Shown: positions 22,478 to 32,864 of the stretch, piece after piece
Position numbering within the stretch: the first letter of the stretch is position 1
How the letters are laid out: every line of letters starts with the position of its first letter
Assembly (NCBI GenBank): GCA_900088475.1
Contig: FLMG01001764.1
Coordinates: forward strand, 1 to 34,013
Source of the DNA: Hyphochytrium catenoides
Taxonomy: Eukaryota > Sar > Hyphochytriomycetes > Hyphochytriales > Hyphochytriaceae
Reading direction: 5' to 3'
DNA length: 34,013 nt
Made by a program: the position numbers and the translations under genes
Notes under the pieces: generated by a model
Told to the model about the DNA's origin: nothing
Seen by the model: only the letters and a program-made list of their open reading frames with translations
Database searches by the model: none

Positions 22478-25400
22478 ATGGACCTAGAGATGTCTGAGTC
22501 TAGGGCAGAGGGAGCCAATGACGGCGTGAATGGGGATCAAGCTTCTAATGAGATGGCCAACACATTTTACAGGTAGGCAAGGGAGAGAAGGAAAACAAGG
22601 AGAGAGAGAGAGAGAGAGAGTAGAAAATTGAGAGGATACAGAGAGAAGAAAAGAGAGAGAGAGATTATGAGGCAGAGACACAGAGAAAGGTACTTCGAGG
22701 GACAGAGATTGAGGAAGAGGGAGAGGCGCGACAAAGAGAAAGATTGGACCAGCTGGGAGGGATAGGGATCAAGCTCCAGTCCTTGCTGACGTTTCCTCCC
22801 TCTTGTCGGCCGACTCTAGGCTAAATAGCCAGCTTACTGGGCAGTTCCATTTATCGCCCGTAGAGGCAGCCGTCAAGGCTCTGGAGCTTCTCCAGGCGGG
22901 GCCACCATACATTGTGGATGGTGTTGACATCACGAGCACTGTCGTCGGTGTAGGAACGAGCGGCGGCATCCCGCCCGCTATGGACAGTGCGAAACCTGAG
23001 AGTGAAGACCCTGAACATCCAGAAACAGAGTTAAGAACCCAGGAAGATGACGTGACAATGGAAGATGCCCCAGCGCACCCCCAGCCTCAAGAAACGGTCA
23101 CGCCTTCGTCATCAGTCGCATCTCCCGCAAATCCACCGTCTGCGTCAACACAAGGGACAGCTAGGGAGCACGGGCAAGGTTTAGATCTTTCCTCGATAAA
23201 AGAAATGGTGGAGGTTGCTGGCTCATTGGATGACTTCAAAGCGCTCAGAGAAAGAGTGTATGCCGTCTTCTCTTCCACTGAAGCCCTATCTGTGTCCTTT
23301 CTCTCCTCTCCCACCCTGTCTCCTCCGAATTCTGTAGATCTGGATGCGGCGCATGAAGCGTTCAGTCTGCTAATCTCTCTCGGAAACGAGTCGATATTGA
23401 ACTCTTTGAAGTATGCTTTGGAGTCACTGATGGCAAGTCTTCAGTACAGGAAGTTCGAGGAAGATGACGAGAACGGCGTGAATCAACTTCTCATAGTCAT
23501 GGAGTATCCTCTATTGCTGGACCCGTCCTATCATCGACACGTTCTAGGAGTCTTGGTGGCCATTCTATTTCATCTTCCTTCTAAGCTCAAGGAGCAAGTC
23601 AAAATGCTGTGGTCTCACTCGAAAGAACGCTTTGAGCGTATCCTCTCTACACTTCAGCAGTTTATCACAGTCCGTATTTATACCTTGCAAGGCTCAGGCT
23701 TGGACTTTGCCCAGCCAGACGTGATGTGCGCGGCCTCCATGATAGGGATTCTACATGAGATCAATGCGGAGAAACACTATATCTCTTCTGCAGACTTCTA
23801 TAACGATGCAGTCAATAGCGAGATGAACGTAGTCCAGGACTATAAGAAGTGGAGGACAAGAGAGCTTGAGAATCTCACAAGCTCAAACACTCCTTCCCAT
23901 CTCTCTGCTCTTACTTCAGACCAATTGGCTTTCTCTGACTTTCCGTTTATGTTGGACGCTGCAGTGAAGGCGAAGATCCTCCAGCTGGATGCACGGATTC
24001 AGATGAGGGCTGAGCTGCAGGTACGGTCCCCGTCTTTGCAGTTCTGTTACGAGAGAGACAATTGAGCTTCTGCTGTTTCTTGCTACCTTTTCTACGGTGC
24101 CGATTATTCTCCTCCTCAAAATTTTACCTCACTATCTTCCAAACATCTGTGTACGCGGATCGTGGAGCCTGACTGTGTGTGTAGCACCCCTTTGTGCTCC
24201 ATAATGGCGGGTCTCTAATCTTTTACTCTTGCGCTCTCTGACCCCTAGGATGCCATGCTCCGCACCCTCCTTTTGGGTAGAAGTAGCCCTTATCTCTTCC
24301 TTAGAGTGAGAAGAGACAACATTATTCAGGACACTCTGCAGCAAATTGCTTCCATATCTGCAGAGAACAAGAACGATTTGAAGAAACCCTTAAAAGTTCA
24401 GTTCGTGGACGAGGAGGGAGTAGACGAAGGAGGAGTGCAGAAGGAGTTTTTTCAAATACTCATTAGGCAGCTGCTAGACCTAGATTATGGTAAGGAAGCT
24501 ATGCCGGTGGGAGGACACACAGGGTCAATGGGGAGGTGTACAGAGTTAGGTCGCACTTGGTGAAGGAATGAGTTCTAGAAAAGAGGCAGGTGTAGCTGGT
24601 GGAAAGGTACGAAGATTACCGGGGATCCTTTGGCGCATGGCAAGACGAAAGGGTTAGAAGCTATAAGGGCAGTCCTTGCATGCTGTGGAGCGAATGGCGA
24701 TCCTTAGGAAGGAGTTTGAAGCTGAAGTAAGGGCTTAACAGGAGGATCAGCACCTGATATTAGACATGTCTGGAAAGATGCTCAACTTTCTTTGTCTCAA
24801 CAGCCATGTTTATGTACGACGAAGAGACGCGGACCCTTTGGTTTAACAGCCATTCTCTAGAGTCGTCTATGGAGTTTGAGCTGATAGGCATTCTGATGGG
24901 AATCGCAATCTACAATGGAGTCATCCTGGATGTAAACTTCCCGCCTACTCTGTACAAGTTGCTATTGGGTGGGAAACCCAGTGTGGAAGACTTGATGGAC
25001 TGTAAGCCGGTAAGAGAGCCAGGAGTTATATCATTTCGGTTTGAGATGCATGAGCTACGTCCGACGAACGTTAACCTAACAAAGGAACTATGTGTCTGAT
25101 CAACTTGCTCGCTCTCTTTTTCCCATATCGCTCTCTCCTTCTCTGCGCATTCCTGCCACGTAACTTTTAATCAGTCACTGGGTAGGGGGCTGAAGTCCCT
25201 CTTAGAGTATGACGGAGACGTGGCTGAGACGTTTGGCCTGACTTTCCAGATCCAGCAGGAGGTGTTTGGAGAGAAGTTTGACGTAGACCTTAAGGAAAAT
25301 GGAGCAGACATACCTGTCACCAAAGAGAATAGGCAAGGTGAGACTGAGATCGTGACGGAGGATGGCTCAAGGAGAAGGGAAGGTTAAGAGTGTGCAGATG

Positions 25401-26631
25401 GCCTGTGAAAGACTGAAGTATCGTTGGCCTTCGGTTGCATTTTATCTTCTTTTCTGGTGGAGCTCATGTTGTGCGCTTTGTACGCAGAGTTCGTCGAGCT
25501 TTACGTGGAGTACATCTTCCAACGTTCGGTCGAAAAGCAGTACAAGGCATTTCATCAAGGTTTTCATCTTGTCGCTGGAGGAGATATTCTCAAGGTTTAC
25601 GCACCTTATTATAAGGAGACCAAGAGATTGCCCCTGGCCGCCTTCCTTGTCTTTAGTACCGTTCTTTTATCCTATTGAGCGTCTCCTCTACGACTGGAAG
25701 TGTGCTCCTCTCCCTCCTCTCTATGGACTGAGTACTCTTACCTCGCCCCTCGCACGATAACCTTACTACCGTCATTTATTCCCCAGATGTTCGTTCCTGA
25801 GGAGCTCGAGCTTCTTATCTGTGGAAGCAGCGATCTGGACTTTGAAGCATTAGAGAAGGTTACACACTATGAGGATGGATATAACCAGGACAGTCAGTGT
25901 ATCAAGTAAGTAAGAACCATCGAATGTGAGGAAGGATCAATTTTGGGACTAGAGAGCAGAATGGCATCGGATATGGAACAGAATGGCATGAGTTTGGGTT
26001 GAGGAGTTAAGGAAAGAAAGACGCCGTCTACTGGGTCGTTGGATGCCCTCTGTGCCTTAAGGTTATTGCCTTTTAGGTGGTTCTGGAGTGTGGTGCACGA
26101 GATGACGATGGAAGAGAAGAAAAAACTTTTGGCATTCTGCACTGGCAGCGACCGTGTGCCTATCAACGGCCTGGCCAGTCTGACATTTGTAATCTCTAGG
26201 AACGGGCCAGACTCTGATCGGTGAGCGCTCGCCATCTCTATTCATAGCACTAAGGCGCTCTATATTACTCTTTTACATCCTCTATGACCTCTTACTGTTC
26301 CTTCTAAGCATTGCCATCGGCCTAACAGCTTCTTCCCCCTGCTATTCTTTAAATGCTTCCATGCACCTTCCATCATAATGGGTTGGGCCAGCCTTCCGAC
26401 AGCCCACACTTGGTAAGTTCCATGATAGACGGCATACCAAGGAACCAGAAGTTTCAAAAACACTGACCGTCGCTCTTCCTGCCCTCAACCTCTCGTACGC
26501 GGCACATTTACCTGAACTGACCTTCTCTCAGCTTCAATCACCTCCTGCTTCCTGACTACAAGTCAAGGTCAAAACTCAAAGACAGGCTACTTCTCTCAGT
26601 GAATCAAGCGGAAGGATTTGGGCTTATGTAA
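22478..26631 (+). CDS. UBE3A: HECT-type E3 ubiquitin ligase, UBE3A-like (10 exons, 816 aa)
   Basis: Accepts ubiquitin from an E2 on a catalytic cysteine and passes it to substrate lysines. Exons: 22478-22572, 22766-24020, 24249-24489, 24804-25009, 25175-25337, 25488-25594, 25787-25905, 26077-26220, 26392-26412, 26532-26631; all phases agree. The HECT domain covers about residues 430-816: [116 protein letters not shown] (catalytic Cys), ending EGFGLM. This order matches UBE3A/HECTD2 more closely than NEDD4-type ligases; no C2 or WW domains are seen. N-terminal EMANTFYR and [19 protein letters not shown] resemble the ends of the UBE3A AZUL finger, but its Cys ligands are not visible. A Ser/Pro/Glu-rich linker follows (about residues 100-160). 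Least certain: exon 1 and its junction, in GA-rich sequence. Confidence 0.92.
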
Positions 26632-26681
26632 AGCATGTGGGGAAAGCGAGGCAGAAGGCGGGAGAAAGGGAAAGCAGGTAC

Positions 26682-26739
26682 CTGAGGACCTGGACCTCAC
26701 ACGCACCAAAGGCGCTCGGAAAGACTGAGGACCTGGACC
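26682..26739. repeat. 15-base direct repeat downstream of the HECT gene
   Basis: CTGAGGACCTGGACC occurs at 26682-26696 and again at 26725-26739, 43 bases apart, in the 3' flank between the HECT stop (26631) and the convergent small ORF. Confidence 0.7.
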
Positions 26740-26863
26740 GACATATCTCCCCGATCACATCCTATCCATGTCCCTTACTATTTAACGCTGCAGCTAGCAC
26801 ATATAATATTGACCTATCTCAGCTGCTTAGCCATTTTAGACAGGGGTACTCCTTTCGACATTA

Positions 26864-27217
26864 TTAGGCACATTTTGAAGCTGTGCTGATAGTTCCTCTC
26901 TTTATAAGACGCCGAAGGCTTTCAAATCTCTGCGAATGTCCACCCGTTGTCGTCTGCGCGTTCTCTATCACCGTAGGAGGAGGGCAGCTCACTTTTGTCA
27001 GTGCATTTTTGGTCTGAATATATAAGCAGCTCTGATCTTCATTTAGTTGAGAGGGCCTGCTGGTTTGCATGGAGGAGAGATATGGGCCTAGTTGTTGGAG
27101 TTCAGACGTGAGGTTTTCTCTAAGAGCTTCGTTTTCTTGAAGAGCCTTTATTCGTTCAGGGTCGGAGAGAGCTTGGGCAATGGCGCTAGCCATTCGCAGC
27201 GCCGACGGATCCACCAT
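26864..27217 (-). CDS. Hypothetical protein, 117 aa, single exon, helical N-terminus
   Basis: Not recognised. ATG at 27217 with an in-frame TAG nine bases upstream, so this start is plausible unless an intron ends there. The first ~50 residues (ALSDPERIKALQENEALREN, then LTSELQQLGPYLS) look like a charged amphipathic helix or short coiled coil. The rest is Thr/Ser-rich and ends in a basic stretch (RFESLRRLIKRG). There is no signal peptide or membrane span. It converges with the HECT gene, with 232 bases between the stops. The real gene may have further exons upstream in 27230-27900. It could also be a chance ORF. Confidence 0.4.
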   Translation of the reverse strand: MVDPSALRMASAIAQALSDPERIKALQENEALRENLTSELQQLGPYLSSMQTSRPSQLNEDQSCLYIQTKNALTKVSCPPPTVIENAQTTTGGHSQRFESLRRLIKRGTISTASKCA

Positions 27218-28770
27218 AGCTCCAATCTAGAGCGATATGAGGGCCAAGGGCAGGAGAAAGACCGGTGACACTTGCACCGACGGTCCTGCTTCAGATAAAA
27301 TCACCATACCATAGTACTTAGCTAGCAGGACTCCAACTGGCAGACCTCAGAGACGAACCCCAAAGGTAATTTTGAAGCAGTTTGAGAGACGGGTAGGGGA
27401 TGGCAGAAAGATCTTTATAAGACTCAGAGGACCCACAAGGTTCTGGCTGGTCCTCTTCCGAGCTCCTCCATGCTATAGCGGCGATAGCAACAGACTTTGG
27501 ATTCCCTATTTGACCGCGGTTGATTGCGAAAGTATAGAGCCTAAGGCAGCCGCTGGTTCCATTGCCAGGCTAGCGGTTCTGCTGCTGGTTGGCGCTAGTC
27601 AACCGCGAGTCAGAAGACTGACGACGTGGCTTGATGCCAACTACTAAGCTATATTTGGAAGAGGAAGAATGATGAGAGCTAGACAGACTATGAAGACAAA
27701 GAGAGAGGGGAGAGAACGATGGGAGGACGTGCCGCGGTCTGACGTCGCTCCCTCCTTCCGAAGCCATAGATCATCAGCGAGAGAGGTCAAAGATCTCGCC
27801 AACATCCTCAAAGTGCGACAGGCGGCAAGAAAGAGATTACGCACATTATGACCAATACCCTAGGGGAATTTGGGGTTTTCTCCAGGATAAGTTAGTGAGG
27901 ATTGGGGATAGAACATTATGACGTGCGATGTACAGCCATACATTGTCTTTTTCGGTTTCAGAAGCGTCTAACGGTCCTATGTTAGCCAGTTGTTCTGGGT
28001 CAACATCCGTGCACGACTACAACGCACTGACGGTATGAAGTATTCAGAAGCGCGTGGTGGTTATGGCGGATCTGTATCTTTTGATTCTTGATCAGTATTG
28101 CTGCCTCCCCATCCACCAGAGAATGCGGGTTTAGGGGATGGGTTCAGAATGTGGATGAGGGACGGGTGGGCGATTCGAGAATATTCCTCGCATCTTTCCT
28201 TGGCTACAGAATCCTCTCAGTCAAATGCCTGATCCGATTCACACCTCGCTAGTACATTGACCCGACTCCCATTACAGTGTAGTCACAACCGCGCTCGCTC
28301 TGTCTTGCTAATCCTGTGTCGCTCTCTGCCTCTCTGTCTGGTCCTCTGTTTTTGTTTCCTTTCCTCACCTCTTACCTATCCGGCCTTCTCTTTCATGATT
28401 CTCTTTTTGATGCTCTGTCTCTTGGTCTTTCTTCATCTTGCTCGATTCTCTGTCTTGCTCTCAAAGTACCAGTGTTCACTCTCCTCCAACGACCGCTAAA
28501 TCTGTGACTGTCGATCTCTCACAAATCTGCGGTCTCGTTGTCTCCATCATCTTCCAAGAACAACGCGCTTTATTGCGTCATTCTTTGACCTTCCACATAG
28601 CCACATCGCGTACCAAGAGACGGTGACGAAGAAGCTGTCCACATACTTTCTTCATAAGTGAGATAGTAGTTTGAGATCGGCTGAGCTTCCAGGCTTTTGA
28701 AGACAAAGGGCGTCTTGGACTCAGATTTCGTCAACCGGAGTGTCTTTGAAGACCACGCTAGTAAACGAAG
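27218..28770. other. Unassigned region upstream of MBF1; possible undetected minus-strand exons
   Basis: No gene can be supported firmly. On the minus strand, 27844-27700 has an open frame with protein-like composition (VRNLFLAACRTLRMLARSL, then TSLADDLWLRKEG), and a second frame starts with ATG at 27767 (MASEGGSDVRPRHVLP). From about 28300 to 28560 the plus strand is rich in CT runs and probably belongs to the MBF1 promoter and 5' UTR. Confidence 0.35.
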
Positions 28771-29420
28771 ATGGACCAACAGTGGGCTCCCCAAGGCTGG
28801 GACAAGAGGGCACAGCCCAAGAGTCAGCAAAACACTGAAGCAGCGATCAACAAGGCTAGAAGGCAAGGTGCTGCCATTCTTACAGAGAAAAAGTGTAAGC
28901 GAGCCCATGTTTTTCAATTTTCGTCCTTCAGACCACAGTGTGATTGGCGTCTCTTGCAGATGGAGCGGGGGGCAATAAAAGTGCACACAGCGGTGCCAGT
29001 CTGAATGCAAAGAAAATTGAAGAGTCAGACGAACTCAAGGTTGATAGAGTAGATCTGAGCCTCTCAAGAGCAATTCAACAGGCTCGTTTAGCAAAGAATT
29101 GGACTCAGAAACAGCTGGCCACGGTACGGCACCGCTGAAGATGTCTAACTGTTCTTCTACTCCGGTTCCAATCCGTTTTCTCCACCTTTTGTTCCGCTTC
29201 TCTCTCATTGCCTCTCGTTTTGCTTGGTCGCTCTCCTTAGAAGCTTTTGATGTCCATTGACACGCTCCTTTCAAAACATTGAAACTCTGTATAGGCCATC
29301 AATGAGAAACCTCAGGTTATTGGAGAGTACGAGTCTGGAAAAGCTATTCCCAACCCTCAGATCATCTCCAAAATTGAAAGATGTCTGGGTTGCCGCCTCC
29401 CTCGCGGGAAGAAGAAGTAA
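28771..29420 (+). CDS. MBF1: Multiprotein bridging factor 1 (transcriptional coactivator), 137 aa, 3 exons
   Basis: MBF1 bridges gene-specific activators and TATA-binding protein in the nucleus. Exons: 28771-28894, 28960-29123, 29295-29420; the 414 bases give 137 residues plus stop, close to the usual 140-150. The MBF1 N-terminal domain is present: [14 protein letters not shown], then [18 protein letters not shown] Gly/Asn linker ([12 protein letters not shown]) leads to the Cro/C1-type helix-turn-helix: [20 protein letters not shown], then [20 protein letters not shown] and [15 protein letters not shown], ending in the basic RGKKK tail. Every segment aligns with eukaryotic MBF1, with no missing motif. 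Introns are 65 and 171 bases. The gene converges on ALG5. Confidence 0.95.
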
Positions 29421-30204
29421 AGTATAAGTTAACTTATTATCAACAGGGATACATCATGTTGATGACATGTTAATGGGCCTTGCATGACACTTTCGTCGCT
29501 TAGTACCTCTAGCTACAGTCTGCCCCGGTCACTTAATATTCCTATCTTCAAGTCTACCCTGGTCGCTTTACCATCCTATCATTAAGTCCACCCCGATGGC
29601 TTAGCACTCCTATCGTAAGTCTTCTCTGGCCATCTATCGAGCCAGCGCAATCCAAGCGAAAATGCACGGGTACAATATGTCTTGGTCACGACCGTCTTAC
29701 AGTTCGGTACTGAGACCACTGCCACCCGCTTAAAGAGGATTCTTGCCGTCGTAAAATGCCTGAAGCGGGCCATTAGGATTATTTAACCCAGTCATGCTGA
29801 TGGACTATTGCCGGTCCACTGCTCTGCTGCCATTTAGAGCACTGTCGTCTATCCCTAAAAGTGTTCGGATGCATCGCGGGGCTCCACTTGTCAATGTTTT
29901 TGTGTAGCTCGAACTTGTTTGTCGCGCTGGCTTTCATTATAAGCTTTGCTCCAACATCACCATCTCTACATTGGCCCTAGCAAAGGATCGCACGTGCCGC
30001 AACGTGCCTCTCGCAAAAGTCTCGTGCGTCCTGCTACTTGCTGACAGCAACATTGCGAAATGTGTCCTCCCATCTTTCTATCTTATCTAAGCATTCACAA
30101 TTGAAACGCTTAGGATCTGTGCCACATCAAAACGTAAGAAGTCGCTGGGCCGGTCAATAAGTAGCTGGCTCCCGATGCTCCTATCTTATCCAGTGAATTG
30201 GATC
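29421..30204. other. Intergenic region between convergent MBF1 and ALG5
   Basis: Three-prime flanks of both genes. Apart from the tandem repeat at 29486-29640 nothing was recognised; no tRNA or convincing ORF was seen. Confidence 0.6.
29486..29640. repeat. Degenerate tandem repeat, period about 33 bases, 4-5 copies
   Basis: Copies start near 29486, 29516, 29549, 29584 and 29617. The shared frame is AAGTC(T/C)-CCC-GGTCGCTTA-(8-9 bases)-CCTATC. Examples are AGTCTGCCCCGGTCACTTA (copy 2), AGTCTACCCTGGTCGCTTT (copy 3) and AGTCCACCCCGATGGCTTA (copy 4). Copies 1 and 5 are the most diverged. Confidence 0.75.
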
Positions 30205-32864
30205 TCACATTTTCCCGGGTGGGTGGAAGTGATGCCCATCGCTCGAGCTCCAATACCCAGTGCTATACAAAAGGCGAAGAAGCAGCAGCTCTCGAAGCAT
30301 TGAGAGACTGGCACCCGCAAGGCTCAGCTTGGAGCCCGGAACCTCAGTCCATCGCACAGGCACCTCCTAAACGAAGAGGTGCAAGCAATGGAGGGATGAG
30401 GAAGGGCCGCTTACTCTGTATCTCGTCGCCCCGCCGTGCTCCGTGCGTCATACTGAACCTCTGTTGCGCAATACCTAAGTCACTATAGCACGCCAATGTA
30501 TTTGCTTGGTCCTCTTCAGCTAACATAACCTCCTATATCCCTCAACTCTTTTAACCATTCCCTACCACGTTGATATATATTGATTGGTCCACGAAATCCC
30601 AGGTCATACCTTCACTATTATATGCTCCATACGTGCCACATACAGAAGCTCGACGTCGAAGGCCCAACGCTCAATGTGCATTGCTGGAAAGAGCTTTCTG
30701 GCGGCTGTCCTAGAAAAGAGCTTAAAGCCACATTGGGTGTCTCTCACGCCGGTAGGAGTCAAAGTGTTCACCGTGAAGTGAAACCCCTTCATGAGAATGT
30801 TGCGATACCAAGCCCTCTGCGTAGTCAGGGAAGGAGACAAAAGGGTAGCAAAAAACTTTAGGGCTCCTAAGCCGTCAGGCTGTGTCGTAGGAGGACTTGG
30901 AGATATCGAAAGCGTGAAGGGTGGCACCCTTAGATTGAATGGTAGAGGTACAGCAAAGTTACAGATACTATGGCAATGAGATACGACGCCGAGGAAAATC
31001 AAACGGCAGGTTTCCAGGAAGAAGAGCCGTTCAATGTACGATTGAAAATTCAGTCCCTCCGGTGCCATTCAGCCAATATGACTCCGTCTCTTTCTTTCTC
31101 TGCTCCACCTCTTCCCGCCTGCCTGATATCTGCCTCGTGGTCCCAAATCCCCCACATACCTTGGCCAGCGCCACATCCTCTAAATGGGCCCTGCTCCCTG
31201 CAACAATCAAACTTCGTGGGTCATCTACTGGTGGAATCTCCTTCCATAAAAGCTCAAGGTCTTCAAATTTTGTCGCCCCATCGGCGTCAGCCATCAAAAT
31301 ATATTCGCCAGATGAGCGAAGGACTCCCTACACACAGATTGTGATTAGTACAATCAAAGACTGGCAGGCGATAACAGTCTCACACATCACAATAAGAACG
31401 GTAAAGAAACATCAAGGAATGTATGGCTAACGACCGATTAGATCATAGTGCATCGTCTAAAGCGATAATAAGACATGCAAAGTGTTTCTGTCGGGAAACT
31501 GAGGATAAACTCTTTGACTCAGAGAGAGTCAAGAAAAGCAGAAGCAGTAGAGGAAGCAAGACCTTGCGGACAGCGCCTCCTTTGCCATTGTTCTGCACAG
31601 ATTTAACCAGTTTGATGGACGTTGAGGGATGGTCTGCAGCGTACTGAAGGGTGACGTCTGCCGTCCGATCCTTACTGCCATCATCCACTACTATGATCTC
31701 GAAGGAGAAGCTACTACAAAGAAGAGAAGGAAGAGCGAGGCCCACGCCATCTTGGTAAGTACCCGGGAGAGCTCCGAGTTAGGAGAGCGACCGCTTCAAA
31801 TATATAGGCGAGACCGTCTCGGCTAAACGTCTTTGCAATCATGAAGAAAGAGATAGGAGGCTTCGCTGCCCAAGGGCAGGCTCTCGTGTAGGTCTTTGCA
31901 AACGGGTCTCCGCCTTCACACTGTCCTTAGCAAACGGTTTCTTCCTCACTATACCTCCTTATATAATGAAGAGTCGCGGAGACCATAGTTACCTTTCCTG
32001 ATTCTTTTTCCTTTTCAGATAACGGATGGTTTCGTCGAGCATGACTGGAAGTCTGTCTTCTTCGTTATAGGCAGGAACTACAACGGAAAGAGTGACAGTG
32101 GCCTCGTCGAAGAGAGAAGGAAAGGGCACTCTGTGGAGATTAAGAAGAGGATGTGAATAAGAATATAAGTTACAAAGGAAAGGAGCCCAACGTATAGCTA
32201 GGAAGAGGACAGAAGTAGCGAACTGCACGGAGACTGGTTGTCAATATAGTGGCTAAGAAGAGGCTGAAGGACTGGTAGAGCGGGAACGCGTCCGTAGTAG
32301 ACACGCAACACAATCTAGCAGACAGGCCAAGAAAGTAACCAGACGTCGACGATTTGTAGACCTGGAGTTACGACAGGACTTTGGAAGCAGGAGCGGACAC
32401 CAGATGAAGAGCTGGATTTCGGCCCACATGACCAAACGCGAGAGAGCGGTTCTTCATGCTGTTACCTCTTTCCGGTGTGTGGCTGAAGGAAAGTACTCTC
32501 AGACTCGGGATATGGATCACTAAGGCTCCTTTCTAGCTGCCGCAACGGTCCCAGTAGCCATTGAAGGGCGAAAGCCTGCTTTGAGAGAGGCGATCCAGAC
32601 TATCTTTAGCGATAAATTGGCAGCAAAGCAGAGGAAGTTGTCCGCAGAAAGGAAAAGGTATAGAAAGCTTTCCCTTCACCTCGAAAGAGCTATGAGTGGG
32701 GAGAAAGAGCCATTAAAACGACAGCCCGAAGGTAAAGCAGTGGAGGCAGGCTGTCAGCAATGCCCAGGACTAAATAGTGCGAAGCGTCGGCATTGCTTGA
32801 GACAACTTTGACCCACCAGCAGCACGGCAGCCAGGACGAACGCAACACCGAACCCAGGCTTCAT
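30205..32864 (-). CDS. ALG5: Dolichyl-phosphate beta-glucosyltransferase ALG5, 326 aa, 7 exons
   Basis: Transfers glucose from UDP-glucose to dolichyl phosphate at the cytosolic face of the ER; the Dol-P-Glc is used to complete the N-glycan precursor. Exons: 32864-32817, 32575-32466, 32130-31993, 31710-31563, 31327-31160, 30816-30610, 30366-30205; all phases agree and 981 bases give 326 residues (human ALG5 has 324). An N-terminal signal anchor ([16 protein letters not shown]) is followed by the GT2 fold: [40 protein letters not shown], the DxD-containing [13 protein letters not shown], then [40 protein letters not shown] and [11 protein letters not shown]. Catalytic and nucleotide-binding residues appear intact. 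No KK-type ER signal is seen at the C-terminus. The exon 2 acceptor could be three bases further upstream. Confidence 0.95.

Noticed and set aside
30939-31430. Two overlapping plus-strand ORFs
   Set aside because: Antisense to ALG5 exon 5 and its flanking introns, which carry the conserved DxD and SRAHLE motifs.
32581-32811. Plus-strand basic ORF with a helical look
   Set aside because: It lies within intron 1 of ALG5 on the opposite strand and has no homology I recognise.
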